Shown piece after piece: positions 53,200 through 61,821 of a stretch of 64,000 nucleotides of DNA. Below the pieces are notes generated by a model that ran no database searches, was not told the DNA's origin, and was given only the letters and a program-made list of their open reading frames with translations. The stretch lies in contig NZ_KQ948763.1 of assembly GCF_001514205.1 (NCBI RefSeq), positions 526,727 to 590,726 on the forward strand, written 5' to 3'. This DNA comes from Streptomyces griseoruber (GTDB lineage Bacteria; Actinomycetota; Actinomycetes; Streptomycetales; Streptomycetaceae). The position numbers were made by a program, and so were the translations under genes. Within the stretch, counting starts at the first letter, position 1. Each line of letters starts with the position of its first letter.

Positions 53200-55794
53200 T
53201 CAGGCCGCCCGCTGCCAGAAGGGCAGCGCCGGGGTGTCGGCGAGGGCCGATCCCAGGGCGAGCAGGATGCCGGCGGAGCCGGTGGCCAGGTCCATCGACA
53301 GCCGCAGGAGCTGCTCGCCGGGGAAGGCCACATGTCCCTGATAGGGGATGAGGTGCCAGACCAGCCGCCGGATGTGACGCCGGATCACCCGGTCGTGGAC
53401 CCGGCTGTCGTCCTGGAGCAGGCACAGCAGCCAGATCAGTCCCGCCCGCCCGTTGAACAGTCCGGGCTGGACGATGAACTCGGGCTCGGCGGCGCCGCGG
53501 ATGCGTTCCAGGCTCTGCCGCAGTGCCGGATCCGGACGGTGGCGCAGATAGCAGTGGAGTACGGCGGCGATGCCTGCGCTGCCCGACTCCAGGTACGGCA
53601 GCACCCGGCTGCCGTCGTCGACCTGGAGGGTGCCGTCCTCGCCGAGGACGCATCGGTCCAGGTCCCGGCCGAGCGCCCGTTCCGCGAGGTCGAGCAGCTC
53701 GCGGTCGCCGGTGCTGTCGTACAGGCGCAGGAAGAGCAGTGCGGCTCCGGTGCTGCCGTGCATCAGCCCGCTGCGCGCGGCGGCCGGTGGGCCGCCCTCG
53801 CCGGAGGGTGCCCGCAGGCGGTCGGCGAGGCGTCCGGCGGTGTCGGCCGCGGCGGCGTGCAGGGAGGCGTCGCCGGTGGTGCCGGCGAAGTGCAGCAGGG
53901 TCAGTCCGATGCCGGGCAGTCCGCCGGCGAGATCGCTGCCCTGGCCGTCCGGCGGGTCCTTCAGCAGCCGGTCGAGGAGGTTGTGCGCCTGCCGGGCGTG
54001 GCCGAGGCGGTCGAGGGCCAGTGCGACACCGTGCGAGCCGGTGTAGAGACCGGGGCGGCAGGGTTCGCGGGCGACGGCGTCCAGGAGCCACTGGACGTGG
54101 TCGGGGGCGATGGGTGCGCCGGTGCAGTGCAGGGCCCACAGCACGCCCGCGGCGCCGTACGCGAGTCCGAGTCCGTCGTGGGTGAACTGGTTCGGGTCGC
54201 CCGGGAAGAGACGGTCGGTGCGTTCCGGGGTGGCGCTGGCGGTGATCGCCGCCGCCAGCGAGTCGCGCAGGGCGGGCCAGGAGGCGCGGTCGCCGCCGAA
54301 GAGGGCGGTGAGCGGATCGGGCCCGGGTGGGCCGGAGGGGGATGCGGAGGGGGACGGCGACGGCGATGGCGATGGGGATGGCGATGGGGATGGCGATGGG
54401 GGTGAGGGCGGCGACGAGGCGGGTGCGGGTGCGGGGAGTCCGAAGCGGTCCGCCGCGGCGCCGGCCAACTGCGCCCGTTTGCCGGGGTCCAGCGAGGTCA
54501 GCTGCATCAGCGGCATGAAGATCCACAGGCGCAGGGCGTCGAGGGCGTGGCGGTCGATCGCGAACCCGTGGAGGTCGGCGGGGGCCGCGAAGCCGGCGGC
54601 GCCGAGTCCGGGTCTGACGAACGCGTCGACGGGGGAGGCGAGCTCGAAGTCGACGAAGCAGACCCGCCCGTCGGGACGGACGATCAGGTTGCGCGGATGG
54701 AGGTCCCCGAAGACGACCCCGCGGTCGTGGATGGCGCGCAGACCTTCCTCGATGCCCTCCAGGACATCCAGCGCCTCCGCTCTGTAGCGGTCGATGTCCG
54801 TCTGGTCCGGATCGGGATGGACCAGGGGGTAGCGCCGCGCGAACCACCGGTTCAGCGGCTCGCCCTCCACGTACTCCTGGACCAGGAAGTGGTGCTCCCA
54901 GGCGGTGAAGTAGTCGAGGGCCGCGGGTACGGCGGACACCCCGTCCAGCCGATGGAGGATGTCCCGCTCCTTGCCGAGCCGGAGCACGGCGTCGTCCCCG
55001 CGCTGGTCGAGCCCGGCGTGCGGGCGGGCCTCCTTGAGGACCACCTCCTCACCCCCGCCGGCGGGGCGGGCGATGTAGATGCCCCCGCCGTTGGAGAAGT
55101 GCAGGGCCCGTTCCACGGAGTAGCGGAACTCGGCCGTGCTCGCTCTCGCCCGGTCGGCCAGCGCCTGCGCCAGGACACCCGGTACGGGGGCCCAGTCGGG
55201 CACCTCGAACACCGCGCGCCGCACGTCCGGCCGCAGCCGGCCCGAGGGTTCCCGTAGCGCCAGGACCAGCTCGCCGGTCTCCGAGCGGCAGAACTGCTCG
55301 GTGAACCCGCCGTAGCGCAGGTACAGCGGCCCCTCACGCCAGCGCAGATCGCTCAGGATGTACGGCCCCTGCTGCCCCGCGAGGGCCGCGTCGAGGTCGT
55401 CGAGACATCGCTCGAGCGTCGGTTCGTCGACCGGATACAGCGTCATGAACTTCCCGCTCGAACCCCGTGAGGCGTATTTCGCGTTCTGGGTCTGCACCAG
55501 CGCCGGGCTGCGCAGGAACTTGAACGCCACGCGGTTCTCGAAGCAGTAGGCGGCGACCACCGACAGGATGTGCTCCGCGTTGTCCATGCACGCGGACACA
55601 TGGATCTTCCAGCCCTGGTCGGGGAGTTCGACGTCCGCGAGCTGCCGCCCCACCCACACGTCTCGCGCGTTGCCGGCCCAGCCGGCCGGCAACGGCTCGC
55701 CGACGGCGTCGAACTCCTCCACCGTCGCCCAGCGGACAGGCGAGTCGTAGAACACCGGATCGGCATACGAAAACGCCTCGTAGCGCATGTCCAT
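53200..55794 (-). CDS. lanKC: Class III lanthipeptide synthetase (RamC-like LanKC)
   Basis: This 864-residue enzyme phosphorylates serines in the precursor, eliminates phosphate and forms the rings. Residues about 1-200 are the lyase domain (FYDSPVRWATVEEFDAV, YCFENRVAFKFLRS). About 205-500 is the kinase, with VVLKEARPHAG as the ATP lysine, VVFGDLHPRNLIV as catalytic loop and VCFVDFELAS as metal motif. A serine-proline linker (about 510-540) leads to the cyclase-like domain with GxxHG repeats (LYTGSHGVALAL, GLMHGSTGAALL, GLFNGRAGL). The cysteine and histidine zinc ligands of true LanC are absent, as in class III enzymes. The ATG at 55794 has a G-tract upstream; 55788 and 55806 are nearby alternatives. 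It is the first gene of the operon. Confidence 0.93.
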   Translation of the reverse strand: MDMRYEAFSYADPVFYDSPVRWATVEEFDAVGEPLPAGWAGNARDVWVGRQLADVELPDQGWKIHVSACMDNAEHILSVVAAYCFENRVAFKFLRSPALVQTQNAKYASRGSSGKFMTLYPVDEPTLERCLDDLDAALAGQQGPYILSDLRWREGPLYLRYGGFTEQFCRSETGELVLALREPSGRLRPDVRRAVFEVPDWAPVPGVLAQALADRARASTAEFRYSVERALHFSNGGGIYIARPAGGGEEVVLKEARPHAGLDQRGDDAVLRLGKERDILHRLDGVSAVPAALDYFTAWEHHFLVQEYVEGEPLNRWFARRYPLVHPDPDQTDIDRYRAEALDVLEGIEEGLRAIHDRGVVFGDLHPRNLIVRPDGRVCFVDFELASPVDAFVRPGLGAAGFAAPADLHGFAIDRHALDALRLWIFMPLMQLTSLDPGKRAQLAGAAADRFGLPAPAPASSPPSPPSPSPSPSPSPSPSPSPSASPSGPPGPDPLTALFGGDRASWPALRDSLAAAITASATPERTDRLFPGDPNQFTHDGLGLAYGAAGVLWALHCTGAPIAPDHVQWLLDAVAREPCRPGLYTGSHGVALALDRLGHARQAHNLLDRLLKDPPDGQGSDLAGGLPGIGLTLLHFAGTTGDASLHAAAADTAGRLADRLRAPSGEGGPPAAARSGLMHGSTGAALLFLRLYDSTGDRELLDLAERALGRDLDRCVLGEDGTLQVDDGSRVLPYLESGSAGIAAVLHCYLRHRPDPALRQSLERIRGAAEPEFIVQPGLFNGRAGLIWLLCLLQDDSRVHDRVIRRHIRRLVWHLIPYQGHVAFPGEQLLRLSMDLATGSAGILLALGSALADTPALPFWQRAA
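54350..54405. repeat. Hexanucleotide repeats encoding the Ser-Pro linker of LanKC
   Basis: About nine units of the form GGCGAT and GGGGAT run in tandem and encode serine-proline dipeptides between the kinase and cyclase-like domains. Repeat number is likely to vary between strains, which would change linker length but keep the frame. Confidence 0.8.
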
Positions 55795-56399
55795 AAGGCC
55801 CCCCATCGCAGTGATTCGACATTCCCGGACGGATGCAGTGGCAACGCCGGACCGTTTCACCCCCCGAGGGCGGTGATACTGTGGCCGGTTTGCGTCCACG
55901 ATGTGAAGGTAACGTAGGGTCGGCTTGTGCAGGCAGGGCGCATTCAGCGCTCTCGTCGAGCGCGCGAAGCCCACCCCTCCCCGGAAAAGCACGACCAATT
56001 GCACCCGCATATCAGTTCGACCTTGTGGTGCGTGAATAAATCCAGATATCCGGGTTTCCAGAAAAGTGGTCGGCCGAGCGAACGGGGGTGCGCACCCCGG
56101 TGGTCCCGCCGGCGCCCGCCTGCCTGCTCGTCCGTCCATCCGTCCATCCGTCCATCCGTCCGTCCGGAATGGGCGATTTGGTCATCATTTCGGGCGGCAA
56201 GCCCTGAAGTATCGATTCGGCGAACAGATGCGCAATGTGGAGGGCGTGTGTGCTTTGTGTGATTGAATCATGCGCAACTCGGCCAGGTGGCTTGATCTGA
56301 TCGACCGGATCCCCCGTGTCCTGCATCCCCTATCAGGACTGCCGTGCGCCCGGGTCAGGGCCACCGGCCGAGCCGAAACGCACGGGAAGGGACCCCTCG
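55795..56399. other. 605-base region between lanKC and the MHYT gene
   Basis: No gene was found. This region holds the divergent promoters of the lanthipeptide operon and the MHYT gene. The sequence from about 55900 to 56060 and from 56215 to 56290 is AT-richer. A tandem octamer lies at 56131-56163. I could not assign a clear -35/-10 pair or a known regulator box. The reading frames across it lack codon bias. Confidence 0.55.
56131..56163. repeat. Tandem octamer repeat TCCGTCCA
   Basis: Four head-to-tail copies of TCCGTCCA (the last with one change) occupy 56131-56163 in the region upstream of the MHYT gene. Function is unknown; it could vary by slippage. Confidence 0.8.
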
Positions 56400-57218
56400 A
56401 TGACCGCGACCGTCTCCAACTTCTACTACGGCGCGGTGACTCCGGTCTCCGCGTATCTGATGGCCTGTCTGGGCGCGGCACTGGGGCTGCGGTGCACGAC
56501 GAGATCGCTGCGCCGCTCGCACCGCCGGGCCGCCTGGCTGGCGCTGGGCGCCGTCTCCATCGGCTGCGGCATCTGGACCATGCACTTCATCGCCATGATC
56601 GGCTTCAGCGTCCAGGGCGCCCTGGTCGGCTACGACACGACGAAGACGCTCCTCAGCCTCGCCGTCGCGATCGTCGTCGTCGCCCTCGGTGTGTTCCTCG
56701 TCGGCTACCGGGGCGGCTCCCCGGCGAACCTGGCCATGGCGGGCACGGTCACCGGCCTCGGCGTCGCGGCCATGCACTACCTCGGCATGGGCGCCATCCA
56801 CACCAACGGCACCCTGCACTACGACACCGTGACGGTGGGGCTGTCGGTGGCGATCGCCGTCGCCGCCGCCACCGCGGCCCTCTGGGCGGCGGTCTCCATC
56901 CACACGCTCTGGTCCAGCCTGGGCGCGGCCCTGGTCATGGGCGTGGCCGTGACGGGCATGCACTACACCGGCATGGCCGCGGTCTCCGTCCACCTCACCG
57001 GCACATCCGCCGTCGCCCAGTCCTCCACCAGCCTCCTGTCGTTCCTCCTCGTCATGCTCGCCGGCCCCCTCGCGGTCCTTCTGATCGCCGCGGTCATCGT
57101 CATGTTCGACCCCGACATGATGCTCGGCGACGACGACTGGGGCCAGCCGGCGCCCGCGGCCCAGTACCCGGCCGGCGACTACTCCGCCCAGCCGTCGCAG
57201 CAGTACGGCTCCTGGTAG
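56400..57218 (+). CDS. MHYT-domain membrane protein
   Basis: This 272-residue protein has about seven membrane helices and three MHYT-type motifs: WTMHFIAMIGF, AAMHYLGMGA and TGMHYTGMAA. MHYT domains are thought to bind a metal and sense oxygen, CO or NO. No cyclase or phosphodiesterase domain is attached, so it may be a stand-alone sensor. The C-terminal tail (about 245-272) is glutamine, tyrosine and proline-rich, likely cytoplasmic. GGGAAGGG before the ATG at 56400 decides the start. It lies directly upstream of a two-component system, which might share its signal. Confidence 0.88.
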   Translation: MTATVSNFYYGAVTPVSAYLMACLGAALGLRCTTRSLRRSHRRAAWLALGAVSIGCGIWTMHFIAMIGFSVQGALVGYDTTKTLLSLAVAIVVVALGVFLVGYRGGSPANLAMAGTVTGLGVAAMHYLGMGAIHTNGTLHYDTVTVGLSVAIAVAAATAALWAAVSIHTLWSSLGAALVMGVAVTGMHYTGMAAVSVHLTGTSAVAQSSTSLLSFLLVMLAGPLAVLLIAAVIVMFDPDMMLGDDDWGQPAPAAQYPAGDYSAQPSQQYGSW

Positions 57219-57362
57219 GCACCCCCGTGCAACGGGGCGGCCGGGACGGAAGGCGCGCGGCGGACGGGCGGGGCGCGCCGAAAGTAGGCGAGGGCGCGAC
57301 CTTCGTCGACGGTCCCGCCGACGGGGAGGTGCCGGCGCTCCCCGCTGCGTAGATTGCCGACC

Positions 57363-58646
57363 ATGAGGGGACAGGACGGCGCGGTACGGACACCCGACGC
57401 GCTGCACACCGCGCCGCGGCTCGTACGCCGCACCTGGCTGCTGCCGTCCGCGCTGGTCGCCGAGCTCGAACCGGACGCCGAGCGGTCCGGGCGGCCGCCC
57501 CGGCGCACCGCGCGCGACTGGGCCGTGGACTTCACCTGCTTCCTGCTCGCGGTCGTCGTCGGCCTGGTGGCCGCCGAGAGCCTCGGCACCGGCGAGGACC
57601 TGCCGCGCGCCCTCCTCGTCACCGACCAGCTCCTCGGCGTGCTGTCCTGCGCCGCGCTCTGGGTGCGCCGTCGCCGGCCGCTCGGCCTCGCCGTGGCGAT
57701 GGTCCCCGTCGGCTTCCTCTCCGACACCGCGGGCGGCGCCTGCATGGTCGCCCTGTTCACCCTCGCCGTGCACCGCCCCTTCCGGTACGTGGCCTTCGTC
57801 GGCGGCGCCGACCTCGCGCTGATCCCGCTGTTCTTCTGGCTGCGCCCCGAACCCGACCTGGCCTACCCGGCGGCCGTGGTGTTCACGGTCATCCTCACCG
57901 TCGCGGTCATCGGCTGGGGCATGTTCGTCCGGTCCAAGCGGCAGCTCATGCTGAGCCTGCGCGACCGGGCCCGGCGCGCGGAGACGGAGGCGCGGCTGCG
58001 GGCCGAGCAGGCGCAGCGGCTGGCGCGCGAGGCCATCGCGCGCGAGATGCACGACGTGCTCGCCCACCGGCTGACCCTGCTGAGCGTGCACGCCGGCGCG
58101 CTGGAGTTCCGCCCGGACGCGCCCCGCGAGGAGATCGCGCGGGCCGCCGGTGTCATCCGGGAGAGCGCCCACGAGGCCCTCCAGGACCTGCGCGAGATCA
58201 TCGGCGTCCTGCGGGCCGGCGAATCCGACGACGGCGGACGCCCGCAGCCCACTTTGGGCGCCCTGGACGCCCTCGTCGCCGAGTCCCGCGAGGCCGGTCT
58301 GAAGGTCACCCTCGACCAGCGCGTCACCGACCCCGGCGCCGTGCCCGCCTCCGTCGGCCGCACCGCCTACCGCATCGCCCAGGAGGGCCTCACCAACGCC
58401 CGCAAGCACGCCCCGGGGGCGGAGACCGAGGTCACCGTCGCGGGCGGCCCGGGAGAGGGCCTCACGGTGGTCGTGCGCAACGCCGCCCCCGACGGCGACG
58501 TCCCGCCCGTCCCCGGCTCCGGCCAGGGTTTGATCGGGCTGACCGAACGCGCGACCCTGACCGGCGGACGGCTGGCGCACGGGCCCCGGGACGACGGCGG
58601 GTTCGAGGTGCGCGGCTGGCTGCCGTGGCCCGGGGCGGCCCGGTGA
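57363..58646 (+). CDS. Sensor histidine kinase (HisKA_3 type)
   Basis: This 427-residue kinase has an N-terminal part with five or so membrane helices (about 50-185), a coiled-coil linker and a dimerisation domain with the phosphorylated histidine in AIAREMHDVLAHRLTLLSVH. The C-terminal ATPase domain has RIAQEGLTNARKHAPG as N-box and GLIGLTERATL as G-box. It passes phosphate to the response regulator downstream. The ATG at 57363 lies eight bases after TAGATT (57350-57355), so the transcript may be leaderless; TTG at 57354 is an alternative. The signal is unknown. Confidence 0.9.
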   Translation: MRGQDGAVRTPDALHTAPRLVRRTWLLPSALVAELEPDAERSGRPPRRTARDWAVDFTCFLLAVVVGLVAAESLGTGEDLPRALLVTDQLLGVLSCAALWVRRRRPLGLAVAMVPVGFLSDTAGGACMVALFTLAVHRPFRYVAFVGGADLALIPLFFWLRPEPDLAYPAAVVFTVILTVAVIGWGMFVRSKRQLMLSLRDRARRAETEARLRAEQAQRLAREAIAREMHDVLAHRLTLLSVHAGALEFRPDAPREEIARAAGVIRESAHEALQDLREIIGVLRAGESDDGGRPQPTLGALDALVAESREAGLKVTLDQRVTDPGAVPASVGRTAYRIAQEGLTNARKHAPGAETEVTVAGGPGEGLTVVVRNAAPDGDVPPVPGSGQGLIGLTERATLTGGRLAHGPRDDGGFEVRGWLPWPGAAR

Positions 58647-58733
58647 CGGCCCCCGGGACCGCACGCACCGGCCGCGCGACTCCCGGGCGGGAAACCGGCG
58701 TCGCCCACCTCGCGAACCTGGTTGTGTAAGGCC

Positions 58734-59408
58734 ATGACTGCGATCCGACTCCTCCTCGTCGACGACGATCCCCTGGTGCGCGCCGGTCTGTCCCTCATGT
58801 TGGGCGGCGCCGACGACATCGAGATCGTCGGCGAGGCAGCCGACGGCGGGGAGGCCGAGACGCTCGTCGACCGCGTCCGGCCCGACGTCGTCCTCATGGA
58901 CATCCGGATGCCCGCCGTGGACGGTCTGACCGCGACGGAACGGCTGCGCCGCCGCACGGACGCCCCCCAGGTCGTGGTCCTCACCACCTTCCACGCCGAC
59001 GAGCAGGTGTTGCGCGCCCTGCGCGCGGGTGCCGCCGGTTTCGTCCTCAAGGACACCCCGCCCGCCGAGATCCTGGACGCCGTGCGCCGGGTCGCGGGCG
59101 GCGACCCCGTGCTGTCGCCCACCGTCACCCGGCAGCTCATGGACCACGCGGCCGGCTCCGCCGCCGACGCCCGCCGCACCCGCGCGCGCGAGCGGCTCAC
59201 CGTCCTCGCCGAGCGCGAGCGCGAGGTCGCCGTCGCGGTCGGCCGGGGCCTGTCCAACGCCGAGATCGCCGCCGCGCTCTTCATGAGCGTCGCCACGGTC
59301 AAGGCCCACGTGTCCCGCATCCTGGCCCGGCTCGGCCTCAACAACCGCGTGCAGATCGCCCTCCTGGCGTACGACGCGGGCCTCCTGGACGACGAGGACG
59401 GGCACTAG
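58734..59408 (+). CDS. NarL/LuxR-type response regulator
   Basis: This 224-residue regulator has a receiver domain with the acidic pair in LLLVDDDPLVRAGL, the phospho-aspartate in VVLMDIRMPAVDGL and the conserved lysine in GFVLKDTPPAEI. The C-terminal LuxR helix-turn-helix reads LAEREREVAVAVGRGLSNAEIAAAL and ATVKAHVSRILARLGL. It is the partner of the kinase directly upstream (87 bases apart). ATG at 58734 fits family length. Targets are unknown; adjacent candidates are the MHYT and P450 genes. Confidence 0.92.
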   Translation: MTAIRLLLVDDDPLVRAGLSLMLGGADDIEIVGEAADGGEAETLVDRVRPDVVLMDIRMPAVDGLTATERLRRRTDAPQVVVLTTFHADEQVLRALRAGAAGFVLKDTPPAEILDAVRRVAGGDPVLSPTVTRQLMDHAAGSAADARRTRARERLTVLAEREREVAVAVGRGLSNAEIAAALFMSVATVKAHVSRILARLGLNNRVQIALLAYDAGLLDDEDGH

Positions 59409-59433
59409 CCGCGGCAGCCGCGCGTTGTACGGG

Positions 59434-59489
59434 GTGACGTCGTCCGCGTGACGTCGTCCGTGTGACGTCGTCCGCGTGACGTCGTCCCG
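59434..59489. repeat. Four tandem 14-base repeats upstream of the P450 gene
   Basis: The unit GTGACGTCGTCCGC occurs at 59434, 59448, 59462 and 59476, the last two copies with small changes, and GTGACG begins a fifth copy. Each contains the near-palindrome TGACGTCG. They lie 20 bases before the P450 start and may be binding sites for a regulator. Confidence 0.75.
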
Positions 59490-59509
59490 GTGACGGGGAG
59501 GGGGATCCC

Positions 59510-60694
59510 GTGACCAAGGTGATCGATCTGGGGGAGTACGGCGACGCGTTCCGCCGGGACCCGCACCCGGTGTACGCGCGACTGCGCGAGCGCGGCCCGG
59601 TGCACCGGGTGCGGCTGCCCGCGCCCGACGCGCACCACGAGACCTGGCTCGTCGTGGGGCACCAGGAGGCGCGCGCCGCGTTCGCCGACCCCCGGTTGTC
59701 CAAGGACGGCAGCCGCATCGGCGTCACGTTCCTCGACGAACAGCTCATCGGCCCGTACCTGCTGACCGCCGACCCACCGCGGCACACCCGGCTGCGCGCG
59801 CTGGTCTCCCGCGCCTTCACCACGCGCCGGGTGGAGGAACTGCGGCCGAGGATCCGGCGCATCACCGACGACCTGCTCGACGCGATGCTGCCGCGCGGCC
59901 GCGCCGACCTCGTGGAGTTCCTCGCCCACCCGCTGCCCCTCACGGTCATCTGCGAGCTGCTCGGCGTCCCCGAGCCGGACCGCGCCGGGTTCCGCGCGCT
60001 GTCCACCGAGGCCGTCGCGCCGACCAGTGCCGAGAGCGAGCACGACGCGTTCGTCCGGCTCGCCGGCCAACTCACCGAGCTGATCGAGGACAAGCGGTGC
60101 GCGGGCCCCAGCGGGGACCTGCTGAGCGACCTGATCCGCACCACGGCGCAGGACGGCGACCGGCTCTCGCCCGGCGAACTGCGCGGCATGGCCTTCGTCC
60201 TGCTCATCGCCGGGCACGAGACGACGGTCAACCTCATCACCAACGCCGTCCACGCCCTGCTGACCCACCCGGACCAACTCGCCGCCCTGCGCGCCGACAC
60301 AACCCTCCTCGACGGCGCGGTCGAGGAGGCCCTGCGCTACGAGGGCCCGGTGGAGAACGCCACGTTCCGCTTCGCGGCCGAGCCGCTGGAGATCGCCGGC
60401 ACGCCCATCGCCGTCGGTGAGGCCGTGATGATCGGCCTCACGGCGGCCGACCGGGACGCGGAGCGCTTCCCCGCCCCCGACCGGTTCGACATCCGCCGCG
60501 ACACCCGCGGCCACCTCGCCTTCGGCCATGGCGTCCACTACTGCCTGGGCGCCCCGCTGGCCCGCCTGGAGGCCCGCACCGTCCTGCGCTCCCTCCTCGA
60601 CCGCGCCCCCGCCCTGGCCCTCGACGGCCCCCCGGGCGACTGGCTCCCCGGCCCCCTGATGCGCGGTATGCGCAGTATGCCGGTGCGCTGGTGA
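59510..60694 (+). CDS. Cytochrome P450
   Basis: This 394-residue monooxygenase has all family marks. The oxygen-binding I-helix reads LLIAGHETTVNLI, the ExxR motif EEALR, and the haem loop FGHGVHYCLGAPLAR with the ligand cysteine. It resembles CYP105/CYP107-like bacterial P450s, soluble and dependent on a ferredoxin; no ferredoxin gene adjoins it. GGGGAGGGGGA upstream supports the GTG at 59510. The tandem repeats before it suggest regulated expression. Substrate unknown. Confidence 0.93.
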   Translation: MTKVIDLGEYGDAFRRDPHPVYARLRERGPVHRVRLPAPDAHHETWLVVGHQEARAAFADPRLSKDGSRIGVTFLDEQLIGPYLLTADPPRHTRLRALVSRAFTTRRVEELRPRIRRITDDLLDAMLPRGRADLVEFLAHPLPLTVICELLGVPEPDRAGFRALSTEAVAPTSAESEHDAFVRLAGQLTELIEDKRCAGPSGDLLSDLIRTTAQDGDRLSPGELRGMAFVLLIAGHETTVNLITNAVHALLTHPDQLAALRADTTLLDGAVEEALRYEGPVENATFRFAAEPLEIAGTPIAVGEAVMIGLTAADRDAERFPAPDRFDIRRDTRGHLAFGHGVHYCLGAPLARLEARTVLRSLLDRAPALALDGPPGDWLPGPLMRGMRSMPVRW

Positions 60695-60714
60695 CCAGGG
60701 GGAGGAGGAAGGGC

Positions 60715-61719
60715 TCACGCGCCGGGAATCTCCGCCAGGGACACCGGTCTGCGCTCCCGGCGCGAGACGTCGCAGGCCTCCGCGATCCGGAGGGCCTGCA
60801 ACGCCTCCCGCCCGTCGCAGGGGTTGGCGCGCCCGCCCCGCAGCACCTCCACGAAGGCGACGAGCTCCGCCTCGTACGCGGGTCCGAAGCGCTCCAGGAA
60901 GCCGCCCCAGGGCTTGTCCGCGGCCGGGGGACCGGTGGGTTCGGTGGAGGCGATCGGCGTACGGTCGTCCAGACCGACCACGATCTGGTCGAGCTCCCCG
61001 GCCAGCTCCATGCGGACGTCGTAGCCGGCGCCGTTCAGCCGGGTCGCGGTGGCGGTGGCGAGGGTGCCGTCGTCGAGGGTGAGGACCGCCGCGGCGGTGT
61101 CGACGTCCCCCGCCGCCCGGAACATGGCGGGACCGGCGTCGGACCCGGCGGCGTACACCTCGCGCACCTCGCGCCCGGTCACCCAGCGCAGACAGTCGAA
61201 GTCGTGGATCAGGGCGTCCCGGTAGATCCCACCGGACAGCGGCAGCCACTCGGCGGGCGGCGGCGACTGGTCGGAGGTCAGCGCCCGTACGGTGTGCAGC
61301 CGCCCGAGCCGACCGGACCGTACGGCCTCCCGCGCCCCCGCGTAGCCCGTGTCGAAGCGGCGCTGGAACCCCATCTGGAGCACCGTTCCCGCGGCCTCCA
61401 CCTCCCCGATCGCCTGTAAGGTCCCCGCCAGGTCCAGCGCGATGGGCTTCTCGCAGAACACCGGAAGCCCGGAGCGTGCTGCCCGACCGATCAGTTCGGC
61501 GTGCGCCGAGGTGGCCGTGGTGATCACGACCGCGTCCACGCCCCAGCGGAAGATCTCGTCCACCCCGGGGGCGGCCGTCTCGCCCAGCCGCAGCGCGAGC
61601 TCCTGAGCCCGCGCGGGGTCCGCGTCCGTCAGGATCAGGGATCCGACCTCGCGGTGACGGCTGAGTGTGTTCGCATGAATCGTGCCGATGCGGCCCGTCC
61701 CGATGACCCCGATGCGCAT
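60715..61719 (-). CDS. Gfo/Idh/MocA oxidoreductase (inositol 2-dehydrogenase-like)
   Basis: This 334-residue enzyme has an N-terminal Rossmann fold (RIGVIGTGRIGTIHANTL), the cofactor motif FCEKPIALDL with its lysine, the C-terminal sheet domain and the DALIHDFDCLRW motif with the catalytic histidine and aspartate. It resembles myo-inositol 2-dehydrogenases. Related sugar dehydrogenases cannot be excluded. There is no ribosome site at the ATG at 61719, so it may be leaderless. It is divergent from a GntR regulator with a palindrome between them. Confidence 0.88.
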   Translation of the reverse strand: MRIGVIGTGRIGTIHANTLSRHREVGSLILTDADPARAQELALRLGETAAPGVDEIFRWGVDAVVITTATSAHAELIGRAARSGLPVFCEKPIALDLAGTLQAIGEVEAAGTVLQMGFQRRFDTGYAGAREAVRSGRLGRLHTVRALTSDQSPPPAEWLPLSGGIYRDALIHDFDCLRWVTGREVREVYAAGSDAGPAMFRAAGDVDTAAAVLTLDDGTLATATATRLNGAGYDVRMELAGELDQIVVGLDDRTPIASTEPTGPPAADKPWGGFLERFGPAYEAELVAFVEVLRGGRANPCDGREALQALRIAEACDVSRRERRPVSLAEIPGA

Positions 61720-61761
61720 GAAAACAAAGTGACCTCGCAGGCCACACGATGTCAATCCGTA

Positions 61762-61771
61762 TGTCCGGACA
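61762..61771. promoter_or_regulatory. Probable GntR operator between the divergent pair
   Basis: TGTCCGGACA at 61762-61771 is a perfect palindrome, extended to ATGTCCGGACAA. Its form resembles GntR/HutC boxes of the GTCTAGAC type. It lies between the starts of the oxidoreductase and the GntR gene. Confidence 0.55.
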
Positions 61772-61821
61772 ACCGAACTACACAACTTCCCGTCAACAGC
61801 GCGCGGGGCTACGCTCGGCGG

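Noticed and set aside
56131..56163. Octamer repeats as a replication origin or attachment site
   Set aside because: The unit is not DnaA-like and there is no integrase, tRNA or duplicated flank nearby.
56355..59405. A 1016-codon minus-strand frame across the MHYT, kinase and regulator genes
   Set aside because: It lies opposite three well-supported genes and has no recognisable domain.
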